Source of the DNA: Phyllobacterium sophorae
GTDB taxonomy: Bacteria > Pseudomonadota > Alphaproteobacteria > Rhizobiales > Rhizobiaceae
Assembly (NCBI RefSeq): GCF_003010965.1
Contig: NZ_PGGM01000008.1
Span: 186,001 to 250,000, forward strand
DNA: 64,000 bases
Direction of reading: 5' to 3'
The notes beneath the pieces were generated by a model that saw nothing but the letters and a program-made list of their open reading frames with translations, was not told where the DNA came from and ran no database searches. The translations under genes were made by a program, and so were the position numbers. Shown piece after piece: positions 36,887 through 46,175 of the stretch (position 1 is the stretch's first letter; each line of letters starts with the position of its first letter).

Positions 36887-38482
36887 ATGACCCTTATGAA
36901 ACTCAACATCCGCGCGGCCCTGCTGCTTGGATCACTCATGCTCGGCGCAAGCCCGGCACTGGCTGAGATGGTACTTCATCGCGGCAACAGCGGCGAACCG
37001 CAAACCCTCGATCAGTCGCAGACCTCGATCGACATCGAAGCCTTCATCGTCAAGGACCTTTATGAGGGCCTGACCATCTATGACGCCAACGGCAAGATCG
37101 TGCCAGGCGCCGCCGAAAGCTGGACCGTGTCGGATGATGGCACAGTCTATACCTTCAAGATCCGGGCTGACGCGAAATGGTCCGACGGCTCGCCAGTAAC
37201 CGCTGAAGACTTCATCTTCTCCATGCGCCGGGTCGAAGATCCGAAGACCGCGGCTGGATATGCCAACATTCTCTATCCGATCAAGAACGCCGAAAAGATC
37301 AACAAGGGCGGAATGGCTGTCGATCAGCTTGGCATGAAGGCCATCGACGACAAGACGCTTGAGATTACGCTGGAACGGCCGACCCCCTTCTTCATCGAAC
37401 TGCTGTCGCACCAGACCGCACTGCCGATCAACAAGGCAAGCTTCGAGAAGAATGGCGCTGAATTCGTCAAGCCCGGCAAGCTGGTCGGCAATGGCGCGTT
37501 CAAGCTCGCCGAGCACGTGCCGAACGACCATCTGACCGTCGTCAAGAACGAAAATTACTGGGACGCTGCCAACGTCAAGTTGGATAAGGTGATCTTCTAT
37601 CCGATCGATGACCAGGCTGCGAATGTTCGCCGCTACGAGGCTGGTGAACTCGACCTCGTCTACAACTTCTCGTCCGACCAGATCGACCGCCTGCGCGCCG
37701 CCAATCCCAAACAGGTGCACGTCACACCCGCAGCGGCAACCTATTACTACCCGTTCGATACGCGCACGGAACCATTCAACGACGTTCGCGTGCGCCGGGC
37801 GCTTTCGATGGCCGTCGATCGTGACTTCCTTGCCAAGGATATCTACAACGGGACGAAACTGCCGGTCTATTCCATGGTGCCCCCAGGGCTTGAAACCTAT
37901 GGCGAGCCAGCCAAGCCTGACTTTGCCGGCATGTCGCAGCTCGATCGCGAAGACAAGGCCGTGGAACTCATGAAAGAGGCTGGTTACGGTGAAGGCGGCA
38001 AGCCGCTGAACATCGAAATCCGCTACAACACCAACCCGAACCACGAACGCGTCGCCACAGCCGTCGCCGACATGTGGAAGAAGACCTTCGGCGCCAATGT
38101 GACGCTGATGAATCTCGATATCTCGTCGCACTATGCCTATCTGCAGGAAGGCGGCAAGTTCAACGTCGCCCGCGCCGGCTGGACTGCCGACTATGCCGAT
38201 GCGGAAAACTTCCTCAACCTCAGCGTCAGCAGCAACAAGACGTTCAATTACGGGCACTATGAAAACCCGGAATTCGACGCGCTGATGAAGAAGTCCTATG
38301 AGGAGCGCGATCCGGCAGCCCGCTCCAAGATCCTGCATGAGGCGGAAGCCTTGATCATGCGTGATCAGCCGATCGCTCCCTTGATGAACGACGCCAATCT
38401 CTGGCTCGTGAACGATAAGGTCAAGGGTTGGGGCGACAACGCCAACAACGAGCATCTGAGCAAGTACCTGAGCGTCGAATAA
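36887..38482 (+). CDS. Oligopeptide ABC transporter substrate-binding protein, copy 1
   Basis: A 531-residue OppA-family lipid-free binding protein: signal peptide MTLMKLNIRAALLLGSLMLG cleaved after PALA, then the HRGNSGEPQTLDQSQTS start and the domain signature AAESWTVSDDGTVYTFKI. The chosen ATG at 36887 has AAGGA 8 nt upstream; the earlier open codons at 36836 lack one. It is followed by a near-identical paralogue and then permeases, so it is one of two binding proteins for the same transporter. The 237 nt upstream hold only AT-rich promoter-like sequence. Confidence 0.88.
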   Translation: MTLMKLNIRAALLLGSLMLGASPALAEMVLHRGNSGEPQTLDQSQTSIDIEAFIVKDLYEGLTIYDANGKIVPGAAESWTVSDDGTVYTFKIRADAKWSDGSPVTAEDFIFSMRRVEDPKTAAGYANILYPIKNAEKINKGGMAVDQLGMKAIDDKTLEITLERPTPFFIELLSHQTALPINKASFEKNGAEFVKPGKLVGNGAFKLAEHVPNDHLTVVKNENYWDAANVKLDKVIFYPIDDQAANVRRYEAGELDLVYNFSSDQIDRLRAANPKQVHVTPAAATYYYPFDTRTEPFNDVRVRRALSMAVDRDFLAKDIYNGTKLPVYSMVPPGLETYGEPAKPDFAGMSQLDREDKAVELMKEAGYGEGGKPLNIEIRYNTNPNHERVATAVADMWKKTFGANVTLMNLDISSHYAYLQEGGKFNVARAGWTADYADAENFLNLSVSSNKTFNYGHYENPEFDALMKKSYEERDPAARSKILHEAEALIMRDQPIAPLMNDANLWLVNDKVKGWGDNANNEHLSKYLSVE

Positions 38483-38489
38483 CGCTTAA

Positions 38490-38519
38490 GCGCGCAACCC
38501 GTGATGACGGGTTGCGCGC
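38490..38519 (+). terminator. Strong hairpin after the first binding-protein gene
   Basis: GCGCGCAACCCGT and ACGGGTTGCGCGC form a 13-bp stem with a 4-nt loop, followed by a weak CCTTGTTG. It may partly terminate or protect the mRNA 3' end. The rest of the 257-nt gap to the next gene shows nothing else recognisable. Confidence 0.65.
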
Positions 38520-38739
38520 CTTGTTGCCCGGCTCGCAATGCGACACTTTCCCGACAGCACAATTTGCAACGGCTAGCCCGCCGCCCTGCTTCAAGAGGGC
38601 AGCGCAATGCTTTGCCGTTAGCAGTTTCAATCAGCTGCACGTCGTTAACTGGTGTAAGATGCCGTGCAGCCTGCCGATGTAATTAAGCGATAATCCGGGT
38701 TATGCCGGATGGTTCATACGGATGAGAGGATTGAAGGGA

Positions 38740-40338
38740 ATGACCTTCATGCAGCATAATTTGAGCGCCGCAATTCTATTGGGATCACTGCTCATCGGTG
38801 CGTGTCCCGCACTTGCGGAAGCTGTCTTGCATCGTGGCAATAGCGGCGAACCACAGACCCTCGATCCATCCCAGACATCGCTCGAAATCGAAGCGTTCAT
38901 CCTGAAGGATCTGTACGAGGGTCTCACTGCCTATGACGCCGCCGGCAAGATCGTGCCAGGTGCGGCTGAGAGCTGGACAGTGTCGGACGACGGCACGGTC
39001 TACACATTCAAGCTTCACGACAAGGCAAACTGGTCGGACGGATCACCGGTAACGGCCGAAGATTTTGTATTTTCGATGCGGCGCGTCGAAGATCCGAAGA
39101 CAGCGGCCGGCTACGCCAATATTCTCTACCCGATCAAGAATGCGGAGAAGGTCAACAAGGGCGAACTGCCAGTCGATCAGCTCGCGGTCAAGGCAATCGA
39201 TGCCAAGACCCTCGAAATTGCGCTTGAACGCCCGACCCCTTTCTTTGTCGAATTGTTGGCCCACCAGACGGCTCTCCCGGTCAACGAGGCCAGCTTTGAA
39301 AAAAACGGTGCGGACTTTATCAAGCCCGGCAAACTCGTCTCCAACGGGGCGTTCGAACTTTCCGAGCATGTCCAGAACGATCACCTGACTGCGGTCAAGA
39401 ATCCTGACTACTGGGACGCCGCCAACGTCAAGCTCGACAAGGTGATTTTCTACCCGTCCGAAGACCAGGCCGCGGCCGTGCGGCGCTTCGAGGCGGGCGA
39501 ACTGCAACTTGTCTATAATTTCTCCGCCGATCAGATCGAGCGGCTGCGCGCGTCGCATGGCGATGAAGTTCGTGTGAATGCAGCGCTTTCCACCTACTTC
39601 TATTCGTTCGATACGCGCGTTGAGCCATTCAGCGACGTCCGCGTGCGGCGGGCGCTTTCCATGGCTATCGACCGTGATTTCCTGTCGAAGGAAATCTATA
39701 GCGGCGCGCAGTTGCCCGCCTATTCGCTGATACCGCTTGGTATCGCCACCTATGGCGAACCTGCCAAGCCCGATTTCGCCGACTGGTCCCAGCTCGACCG
39801 CGAGGACAAGGCCATCGAGCTCATGAAGGAAGCGGGCTACGGCGAAGGTGGCAAACCGCTGAACATTGAAATCCGCTATAACACCAATCCCAATCATGAG
39901 CGCGTCGCCATCGCCGTCGCGGACATGTGGAAGAAGACATTCGGCGCCAATGTCACGCTGCTGCAGAACGATATCAGCGCTCACTACGCCTACCTGAAGG
40001 AGGGCGGCAAATTCAATGCTGCCCGTGCCGGCTGGACGGCCGACTACGCCGATGCGGAAAATTTCCTCGCCATCAATCTGAAGAAGAACCCTGTCTTCAA
40101 CTACGGCCGCTATGACAATCCGGAATACGACGCGCTTGTGGAGAAATCCTACAACGAGAAGGATCCGGCCGCCCGCGCGAAGATCATGCACGAAGCAGAA
40201 GCCATCGTTCTGCGCGACCAGCCGATCGCGCCCATGATGAACTTCGGGCAGCTCTGGCTTGTGTCGAGCAAGGTCAAGGGCTGGCAGGACAATGGATCCA
40301 ACGACCATCTCAGCAAGTATCTGAGCGTGGCCGAATAA
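38740..40338 (+). CDS. Oligopeptide ABC transporter substrate-binding protein, copy 2
   Basis: A 532-residue paralogue of the preceding gene, clearly a tandem duplicate: long identical stretches include HRGNSGEPQTLD, AGAAESWTVSDDGTVYTFK and GGKPLNIEIRYNTNPNHERV. The signal peptide is MTFMQHNLSAAILLGSLLIG. I chose the ATG at 38740, which aligns with the start of copy 1. Differences concentrate in the last third (LLQNDISAHYAY versus LMNLDISSHYAY; NLKKNPVFNYGRY versus SVSSNKTFNYGHY), so the two may differ in peptide preference. Confidence 0.88.
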   Translation: MTFMQHNLSAAILLGSLLIGACPALAEAVLHRGNSGEPQTLDPSQTSLEIEAFILKDLYEGLTAYDAAGKIVPGAAESWTVSDDGTVYTFKLHDKANWSDGSPVTAEDFVFSMRRVEDPKTAAGYANILYPIKNAEKVNKGELPVDQLAVKAIDAKTLEIALERPTPFFVELLAHQTALPVNEASFEKNGADFIKPGKLVSNGAFELSEHVQNDHLTAVKNPDYWDAANVKLDKVIFYPSEDQAAAVRRFEAGELQLVYNFSADQIERLRASHGDEVRVNAALSTYFYSFDTRVEPFSDVRVRRALSMAIDRDFLSKEIYSGAQLPAYSLIPLGIATYGEPAKPDFADWSQLDREDKAIELMKEAGYGEGGKPLNIEIRYNTNPNHERVAIAVADMWKKTFGANVTLLQNDISAHYAYLKEGGKFNAARAGWTADYADAENFLAINLKKNPVFNYGRYDNPEYDALVEKSYNEKDPAARAKIMHEAEAIVLRDQPIAPMMNFGQLWLVSSKVKGWQDNGSNDHLSKYLSVAE

Positions 40339-40344
40339 GTACGC

Positions 40345-40374
40345 AGCGCGCAAGCCGATTGCCGGTTGCGCGCT
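40345..40374 (+). terminator. Hairpin after the second binding-protein gene
   Basis: AGCGCGCAA and TTGCGCGCT arms frame a 12-nt loop that contains a smaller GCC/GGC pairing. It has the same outer sequence as the hairpin after copy 1, so the duplication probably carried the 3' hairpin along. No T run follows, so attenuation or mRNA stabilisation is more likely than full termination. Confidence 0.5.
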
Positions 40375-40394
40375 AGATTTGAGAGAGTGATGCC

Positions 40395-41318
40395 ATGTTT
40401 CAATTTGTTCTTCGCAGACTGGCGAGTGCAGTGCCGACCTTGTTTATCGTCGTCACCATCTCCTTCTTCCTGATGCGGTTTGCACCGGGCGGGCCCTTCA
40501 ATCTGGAAAGACCGCTGCCCCCGGCGACGATGGAAAACCTGATGAAGGCCTACCATCTCGATCAGCCCCTGTGGAACCAGTACATCCAGTACCTGAAGAA
40601 TGCCGTGACCGGCGATTTCGGTCCAAGCTATATTTACAAGGACAACACGATTGCTGAGCTGATCGGCAAGGGTCTGCCCTACTCGGTCCAGCTCGGCACC
40701 TATGCGTTACTGCTCGCTCTGATTGGCGGCGTCCTTGTCGGCACACTCGCGGCCCTGCGGCAAAACTCCTTTCTCGATTTTCTTGTCATGTCCGTGGCCA
40801 CGACCGGCGTGACCGTGCCGAATTTCGTGGTCGGGCCGATTTTGACGTTGATCTTCGCCCTGTTGCTGTCGTGGGTACCCGCGGGCGGGTGGGGCGACGG
40901 ATCGTTGAAATTCCTGATCCTGCCGGTCATCACGCTGGCACTGCCGCAGCTGGCGGTGTTCGCCCGCCTGACGCGCGGTTCGATGATCGAAGCCCTGCAT
41001 GCCGACCATATCCGAACCGCGAAAGCCTATGGCCTGCCACAACGCGCCGTGGTCATTACCCACGCCATGCGCGGGGCGCTGCTGCCGGTTGTATCCTATC
41101 TTGCACCTTGCGCTGCGGCCCTGCTGACCGGTTCGGCCGTGGTCGAATCCATCTTCACCATCCCCGGCGTCGGCAGATATTTCGTGCTCGGCGCAATCAA
41201 CCGTGACTATACGCTCGTCATGGGAACGGTGGTTCTCGTGGCGATCTTCGTCATCGTTTTCAATCTTGTGGTCGATATTCTCTACGGCCTTCTTGATCCG
41301 AGGGTTCGTCATGACTGA
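40395..41318 (+). CDS. oppB: Oligopeptide ABC transporter permease (OppB-like)
   Basis: A 307-residue permease with six segments. The N-terminal MFQFVLRRLASAVPTLFIVV, the APGGPF motif, the LDQPLWNQYIQYL periplasmic loop and the EAA loop (DHIRTAKAYGLPQRAVVITHAMRGA, read in parts) are typical of OppB/DppB. It follows the binding proteins and overlaps the OppC-like gene by 8 nt. Confidence 0.92.
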   Translation: MFQFVLRRLASAVPTLFIVVTISFFLMRFAPGGPFNLERPLPPATMENLMKAYHLDQPLWNQYIQYLKNAVTGDFGPSYIYKDNTIAELIGKGLPYSVQLGTYALLLALIGGVLVGTLAALRQNSFLDFLVMSVATTGVTVPNFVVGPILTLIFALLLSWVPAGGWGDGSLKFLILPVITLALPQLAVFARLTRGSMIEALHADHIRTAKAYGLPQRAVVITHAMRGALLPVVSYLAPCAAALLTGSAVVESIFTIPGVGRYFVLGAINRDYTLVMGTVVLVAIFVIVFNLVVDILYGLLDPRVRHD

Positions 41319-42450
41319 CCTGACCGATATCCCCACGACCCTCATTCCACCGGAAGAATCCAAAGGGCGCAGCCTGTTCCAGCTCGCCGTGATCCGCTTC
41401 CGCCGCAATCGTGCCGCGATGAGCGGCATCGTGATGCTCACGCTCATCACTATTTTTTCGTTCTTCGGTCCGTACGTCATCAGTCATAGCTATGATCAGG
41501 TGTTCCCATCCTATGTGACAGTCCCGCCAAGCCTCGAACCGCTTCCCAAGGCGGAAACCTTGGGTGACGTGATGAAGGGAGTTGCAGATCGCGCCCGCGT
41601 CGAGCTGCGTGACTTTGCGGTTGAGGACGACAGCTTCACCGCAACCATCCACTCGGACCAGCCAATCGACCCGCGCTCGACCCGTTATTTCGACCGCGCC
41701 AACGAGTTTGATAACACACAGGTTACCGCCACTGAAGAGGATGGCAGGACGCTGAAACTCACCGGTGAAGTTCACCGCGAATATTTCCCCTTCGGCACCG
41801 ATGCCAACGGCCGTGATATGCTCGCCCGCATCATGCTGGGCGGGCAGATTTCGCTCGCCGTCGGCTTTCTCGCCAGTCTCGTTTCGTTGGCGGTCGGCGT
41901 GACCTATGGTGCGATCTCCGGCTATATTGGCGGTCGCATCGACAATGTCATGATGCGCCTCGTCGAAATCCTCTATTCGCTGCCCTTCGTCTTCCTCGTT
42001 GTGGTGCTGGTCGTATTCTTCGGCCGCAGCTTCATCCTGATTTTTCTGGTCATCGGCGCGGTGGAATGGCTCGACATGGCCCGTATCGTGCGTGGCCAGA
42101 CCTTGGCTTTGAAACGCCGTGAATTCATCGGCGCCGCGCAGGCCCTTGGCCTGACCGACTGGCAGATTATCCGCCGCCATATCATCCCCAATACCATCGG
42201 GCCGGTTATCGTGTTCGTCACCGTGGTCGTGCCAAAGGTCATTCTTCTGGAAAGTTTTCTCTCCTTCCTTGGTCTTGGTGTTCAGGCACCGCTGACCAGC
42301 TGGGGGGCGCTGATTTCCGAAGGCGCCAACAAGATGCAATCCGCTCCCTGGCTGCTGATCTTCCCGGCCATCTTTTTCGTCGTCACGCTGTTCTCGCTCA
42401 ATTTCATCGGCGATGGACTGCGCGACGCACTCGACCCCAAGGACCGCTGA
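41311..42450 (+). CDS. oppC: Oligopeptide ABC transporter permease (OppC-like)
   Basis: A 379-residue permease: N-terminal SLFQLAVIRFRRNRAAMSG, a first membrane segment, a large periplasmic insert of about 110 residues (between YVISHSYDQ and EYFPFGTDANGRDMLAR) and the EAA loop REFIGAAQALGLTDWQIIRR. The insert is longer than in E. coli OppC. The ATG at 41311 lies inside the oppB end; the frame's earlier codons belong to oppB in another frame. Confidence 0.9.
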   Translation: MTDLTDIPTTLIPPEESKGRSLFQLAVIRFRRNRAAMSGIVMLTLITIFSFFGPYVISHSYDQVFPSYVTVPPSLEPLPKAETLGDVMKGVADRARVELRDFAVEDDSFTATIHSDQPIDPRSTRYFDRANEFDNTQVTATEEDGRTLKLTGEVHREYFPFGTDANGRDMLARIMLGGQISLAVGFLASLVSLAVGVTYGAISGYIGGRIDNVMMRLVEILYSLPFVFLVVVLVVFFGRSFILIFLVIGAVEWLDMARIVRGQTLALKRREFIGAAQALGLTDWQIIRRHIIPNTIGPVIVFVTVVVPKVILLESFLSFLGLGVQAPLTSWGALISEGANKMQSAPWLLIFPAIFFVVTLFSLNFIGDGLRDALDPKDR

Positions 42451-42451
42451 C

Positions 42452-44068
42452 ATGACTGCCGATTCAATGGGCACCAACGAAAACGTTTTGTCCGTGCGCG
42501 GACTGAAAGTCGACTTCACCACCCCGGACGGCGATGTGAACGCCGTCAAGGGTATCGACCTCGATGTGAAGCCAGGCGAAACGCTCGCCGTCGTCGGCGA
42601 ATCCGGCTCCGGCAAGAGCCAGACCATGATGGGTATCATGGGGCTGCTCGCCAACAATGGCAGGGTTGCGGGTTCGGCGCGGTATCGCGGCAAGGAGCTG
42701 GTCGGGCTGCCGGTCAAGGGCCTCAACGAAGTGCGCGGCTCGAAGATCACCATGATCTTCCAGGAGCCGATGACCTCGCTTGATCCGCTCTATACGATCG
42801 GCCGGCAAATCGCCGAACCGCTCGTTCATCACAAGGGCATGACCTTCAAGCAGGCCAAGGTGCGCGTTCTCGAACTGCTCAAGCTCGTCGGCATTCCCGA
42901 ACCCGAGCGCCGCATGAACTCCTATCCGCATGAAATGTCAGGCGGCCAACGCCAGCGTGTCATGATCGCCATGGCACTGGCCAACGAACCGGATCTGCTG
43001 ATCGCGGATGAGCCGACGACCGCGCTCGACGTGACGATCCAGGCGCAGATTCTCGATCTCTTGCGCTCGCTCCAACAACGTTTCGGTATGGCTGTCGTGC
43101 TCATCACCCACGATCTTGGGATCGTCAAGCATTTTGCCGATCGCGTGGTCGTCATGCGCCGCGGCGAGGTGGTGGAAAAAGGGAGCATCAAGGAGATTTT
43201 CGAACAGCCGAAGGAAGACTATACAAAAATGCTTCTGGCCGCCGAACCGAGCGGCATCAAGGAGCCACCGGCAGACACTGCGCCCATCATCCTCGAAGGC
43301 CGCAACGTCTCGGTGGATTTCGCCATAGGTGGCGGTTTCTTCTTCGGTTCCAACACATCCTTCCGCGCTGTCGACGGCGTCAGCGTCCGGCTGAAAAAGG
43401 GTCAGACCATCGGCATCGTCGGCGAATCCGGCTCCGGCAAATCGACGCTTGGCCGGGCACTGCTGCGGCTCCTGCCCAGCAGCGGCCACTATCATTTTGC
43501 CGACAAGAACATATCGAACTTCGATCGCTCCGCCATGCGGCCGCTGCGCAAGGAGTTGCAGCTCGTCTTCCAGGACCCGTACGGCTCGCTGTCGCCGCGC
43601 CAGACCGTGGGCGAGATCATCACCGAGGGCCTGCTCATTCACGAACCGCAACTATCACGCGCTGATCGCGACAAGCGAGCCATAGCAGCGCTGAAGGAAG
43701 TCGGACTTGATCCGGCCGCGCGCAATCGCTACCCGCATGAGTTCTCCGGCGGTCAGCGCCAGCGTATCGCCATCGCCCGCGCAGTGATCCTGAAGCCGAA
43801 GGTGGTCATTCTCGATGAACCCACATCGGCACTGGACCGTTCCGTGCAGGGGCAGGTGATCGAGCTTCTGCGCGACCTGCAGGCGAAGCACGGTCTTTCC
43901 TATATCTTCATCAGCCACGATCTCGCGGTGATCAAGGCGATGTCGGACTATGTGATCGTGATGAAGAACGGCAAGATCGTCGAGGAAGGCCCCACCGAGG
44001 AAATCTTCGATTCCCCGCACCAGGCCTATACCAAGACGCTGATGGCTGCGGCTTTCGATCTGGAGTGA
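42452..44068 (+). CDS. Oligopeptide ABC transporter ATPase, OppD-OppF fusion
   Basis: A 538-residue protein with two complete ATPase halves: [26 protein letters not shown] and [12 protein letters not shown] in the first; [26 protein letters not shown] and [12 protein letters not shown] in the second. Such fusions (YejF-like) replace separate OppD and OppF. The ATG at 42452 is 2 nt after the OppC stop with AAGGA upstream. It completes a five-gene peptide uptake operon. Confidence 0.93.
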   Translation: MTADSMGTNENVLSVRGLKVDFTTPDGDVNAVKGIDLDVKPGETLAVVGESGSGKSQTMMGIMGLLANNGRVAGSARYRGKELVGLPVKGLNEVRGSKITMIFQEPMTSLDPLYTIGRQIAEPLVHHKGMTFKQAKVRVLELLKLVGIPEPERRMNSYPHEMSGGQRQRVMIAMALANEPDLLIADEPTTALDVTIQAQILDLLRSLQQRFGMAVVLITHDLGIVKHFADRVVVMRRGEVVEKGSIKEIFEQPKEDYTKMLLAAEPSGIKEPPADTAPIILEGRNVSVDFAIGGGFFFGSNTSFRAVDGVSVRLKKGQTIGIVGESGSGKSTLGRALLRLLPSSGHYHFADKNISNFDRSAMRPLRKELQLVFQDPYGSLSPRQTVGEIITEGLLIHEPQLSRADRDKRAIAALKEVGLDPAARNRYPHEFSGGQRQRIAIARAVILKPKVVILDEPTSALDRSVQGQVIELLRDLQAKHGLSYIFISHDLAVIKAMSDYVIVMKNGKIVEEGPTEEIFDSPHQAYTKTLMAAAFDLE

Positions 44069-44145
44069 GCTGCCTTAGCATTCTGTAAGGAAAGCGTTCA
44101 TTTCATAGACAATCCCGTATCGACGTATAGACGCGGAGCTATAGA

Positions 44146-44386
44146 ATGGCCTTTTCTGTGAAAGACAAGGCGACTGATGAGGCAGTGCGACGGCTGGCAA
44201 AACTGAAAAATACCAGTCTCACCGAAGCTATTCGCGAAGCAGTTGTGCATGAATATGAGCGTGCCAGGAGAGAAACTCCAATGCACGAAAAGCTCGCGAA
44301 AATTTTTTGAAGAATACGGGAGCTACCCAAAGACTGGCCTGGAAGCAGACAAAGCCTTCTTCGACAACCTTTCGGGTAACGAATGA
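44146..44386 (+). pseudogene. vapB: VapB-type antitoxin split by a +1 frameshift at TTT TGA
   Basis: ATG at 44146 (GGAG 7 nt upstream) opens MAFSVKDKATDEAVRRLAKL, then KNTSLTEAIREAVVHEYERA, a Rv0623-type antitoxin N-terminus, but stops after 54 residues at TGA 44308-44310 within a run of six T (44303-44308). Dropping one T continues in frame to EEYGSYPKTGLEADKAFFDN and LSGNE, ending at 44384-44386 exactly overlapping the toxin ATG. So the original antitoxin had about 79 residues. The TTT TGA site resembles the prfB +1 recoding site; it may also be a mutation or a base-calling error. Confidence 0.75.
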
Positions 44387-44781
44387 TATTCGTGAATGCA
44401 TCAGCGGTCATTTCTATCATCGATGGCGAAGAGGACGCTGTTGTCCTTTCCGCACGGATGACTCAAGCTTCGCCCATCTACATATCGCCGGTGGTTATTT
44501 TTGAAACTGTGGCTGGTCTTGCCCGCAAGCGCGCTTCACCGATGGAGGTAGCCGAACGATCGGTCGATATATTCATCGAACAGACGGATGCCCAGATCAT
44601 TGATATAACTGCCGAGATTGGCCGGCATGCCGTCAACGCATTCAACACGTTTGGCCGGGGCCGCCACAAGGCCAGTCTCAATATGGGCGATTGTTTTGCC
44701 TATGCGTGCGCGAAGGCACACAATATGCCGCTGTTGCTCAAAGGCAATGACTTCCCCTACACCGACATCGAAGTGGCTTGA
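44383..44781 (+). CDS. vapC: VapC-type PIN toxin with first catalytic Asp replaced by Asn
   Basis: A 132-residue PIN domain. The usual N-terminal V-D-A-S-A is V-N-A-S-A here (Asn5, codon AAT at 44395-44397), so the first metal-binding aspartate is lost. The other acidic positions remain: VVIFETVAGLARK, NMGDCFAYACAK and LLKGNDFPYTDIE. The toxin is therefore expected to be weak or inactive, which fits the damaged antitoxin upstream. It overlaps the antitoxin's restored stop by ATGA. Confidence 0.8.
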   Translation: MIFVNASAVISIIDGEEDAVVLSARMTQASPIYISPVVIFETVAGLARKRASPMEVAERSVDIFIEQTDAQIIDITAEIGRHAVNAFNTFGRGRHKASLNMGDCFAYACAKAHNMPLLLKGNDFPYTDIEVA

Positions 44782-44796
44782 GTCGGCCGACGGCGT

Positions 44797-45732
44797 CTAC
44801 CCCAGCTCGGAACGCCAGGGTGGATTTGCACCAGCCCGCGAAACAGTCACTGCGGCGGCCTTCACGCCGAGCAGGAGCGCATCGCTGATCTGCGCCCCGG
44901 TCAGCGCGGTGAGCGCGGCCTTCGTCAATAGCCCGCCCTCCTCAAGGCATGCCAGCACACCGGCGGTAAACGTATCGCCGGCGCCGACCGTATCGACAAC
45001 CGGCACTTTCTGGGCCGCGACATGGACGGTGAGATCTGCGGTATAGCCCGTCACACCATCGGCGCCGTGGGTAACGAGAATGAACTTCGGTCCCTGCTTC
45101 CCAGCGGGGACAATCCAGCGCCGTGCAATCTCGTCCATGGTCCCGCTTTCGCCGAACCAGCGCATGTCCTCATCGGAAATCTTGACGATATCGGTCATGG
45201 CGATCATACGGCGCATGCGGGCGAGATGCTTTTCCTTGTCGGGAATGAATCCCGGCCGGATATTCGGGTCGAGGATGATCACGCGCTTTTCGTGCTCGCG
45301 CGCCATCAGCGCCTCATAGGTCGAGCCGCAGGGTTCCGGTATCAGGCTGATGGCGCCGAACTGCAGCGCCGTGACATTGTCGCCGAGTTCGGGCAGGTGT
45401 TCGATCGCGAGCGAACGCCCGGCGCTGTTCTCGTCGTAGAACATATAGCTGGCCTGCCCATCGGTCAGGCGCACGAAGGCCAGCGTCGTCGGCTGCGGAG
45501 AAATATGCGCATAGCGGGTGCCGACATGATTGGCGGTAAGGCTGTCGAGCAGCATCTGGCCGAAGAAATCGGAAGAAATTCCCGAAAAAAACTCGGTCGG
45601 AACGCCGAGCCGTCCAAGAGCAATCGCCGTATTGAACACGGCACCGCCGACATAGGGCGCAAATGCGGGTTCCCCGGCCTCGCTCTTGCGCTGCAGCATA
45701 TCGATGAGGGCTTCACCACAACATAAAATCAT
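44797..45732 (-). CDS. frk: Fructokinase, PfkB family
   Basis: A 311-residue sugar kinase: N-terminal MILCCGEALIDML, VGGAVFNTAIALGRLGVPTEFFSGI, LDPNIRPGF and the PfkB signature with catalytic Asp in VVDTVGAGDTFTAGVLACL. It phosphorylates fructose after uptake by FrcBCA. It lies 3 nt downstream of the mutarotase gene and in the same unit as frcR. Confidence 0.87.
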   Translation of the reverse strand: MILCCGEALIDMLQRKSEAGEPAFAPYVGGAVFNTAIALGRLGVPTEFFSGISSDFFGQMLLDSLTANHVGTRYAHISPQPTTLAFVRLTDGQASYMFYDENSAGRSLAIEHLPELGDNVTALQFGAISLIPEPCGSTYEALMAREHEKRVIILDPNIRPGFIPDKEKHLARMRRMIAMTDIVKISDEDMRWFGESGTMDEIARRWIVPAGKQGPKFILVTHGADGVTGYTADLTVHVAAQKVPVVDTVGAGDTFTAGVLACLEEGGLLTKAALTALTGAQISDALLLGVKAAAVTVSRAGANPPWRSELG

Positions 45733-45735
45733 TGA

Positions 45736-46173
45736 TCAATCTTTCTCAGGATATACGACACCCTTGCGGATGATAATATTGGCATAGAGCCGCGGCTCGC
45801 TTGTCGCAACAATGGTATGGGCATTTTTCACACGCGCATAGAACGCATTCCCGTCAAGCGCAACCAGCGCGTAATCCGGCGCCCGCCGGGAGCAGACCGC
45901 TTCCATCTCCTCATGCACGGGATCGGTAAGCGATGGATTACCTTTAACCGACGCGCGGAATAGGGCTTCCGGCACGAAATCATCGACTGGCAGTACTTGC
46001 AATATGGCATCGAGCAGCGGGATGAGCGGCAGCCCATCGGCACGGATCAGCCGCCTTGCATGTTCCAGCGCCGGGTAATTGCCATCGACCAGGGCGATCT
46101 CGTCGCCGTGGCCCATGGCGCGCAGCGTCGCCAGCAGCTCCGGCCCCAGCATCGCGGGAATTCCAATCAACAT
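45736..46173 (-). CDS. RbsD/FucU family sugar mutarotase
   Basis: A 145-residue protein of the RbsD/FucU fold: MLIGIPAMLGPELLATLRAM, GHGDEIALVDGNYPA (conserved His and Asp), and YANIIIRKGVVYPEKD with the tyrosine near the end. The family interconverts anomers of monosaccharides, so here it would speed use of imported fructose, ribose or fucose. It sits 2 nt downstream of the ROK regulator and directly upstream of the fructokinase. Confidence 0.88.
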   Translation of the reverse strand: MLIGIPAMLGPELLATLRAMGHGDEIALVDGNYPALEHARRLIRADGLPLIPLLDAILQVLPVDDFVPEALFRASVKGNPSLTDPVHEEMEAVCSRRAPDYALVALDGNAFYARVKNAHTIVATSEPRLYANIIIRKGVVYPEKD

Positions 46174-46175
46174 GA

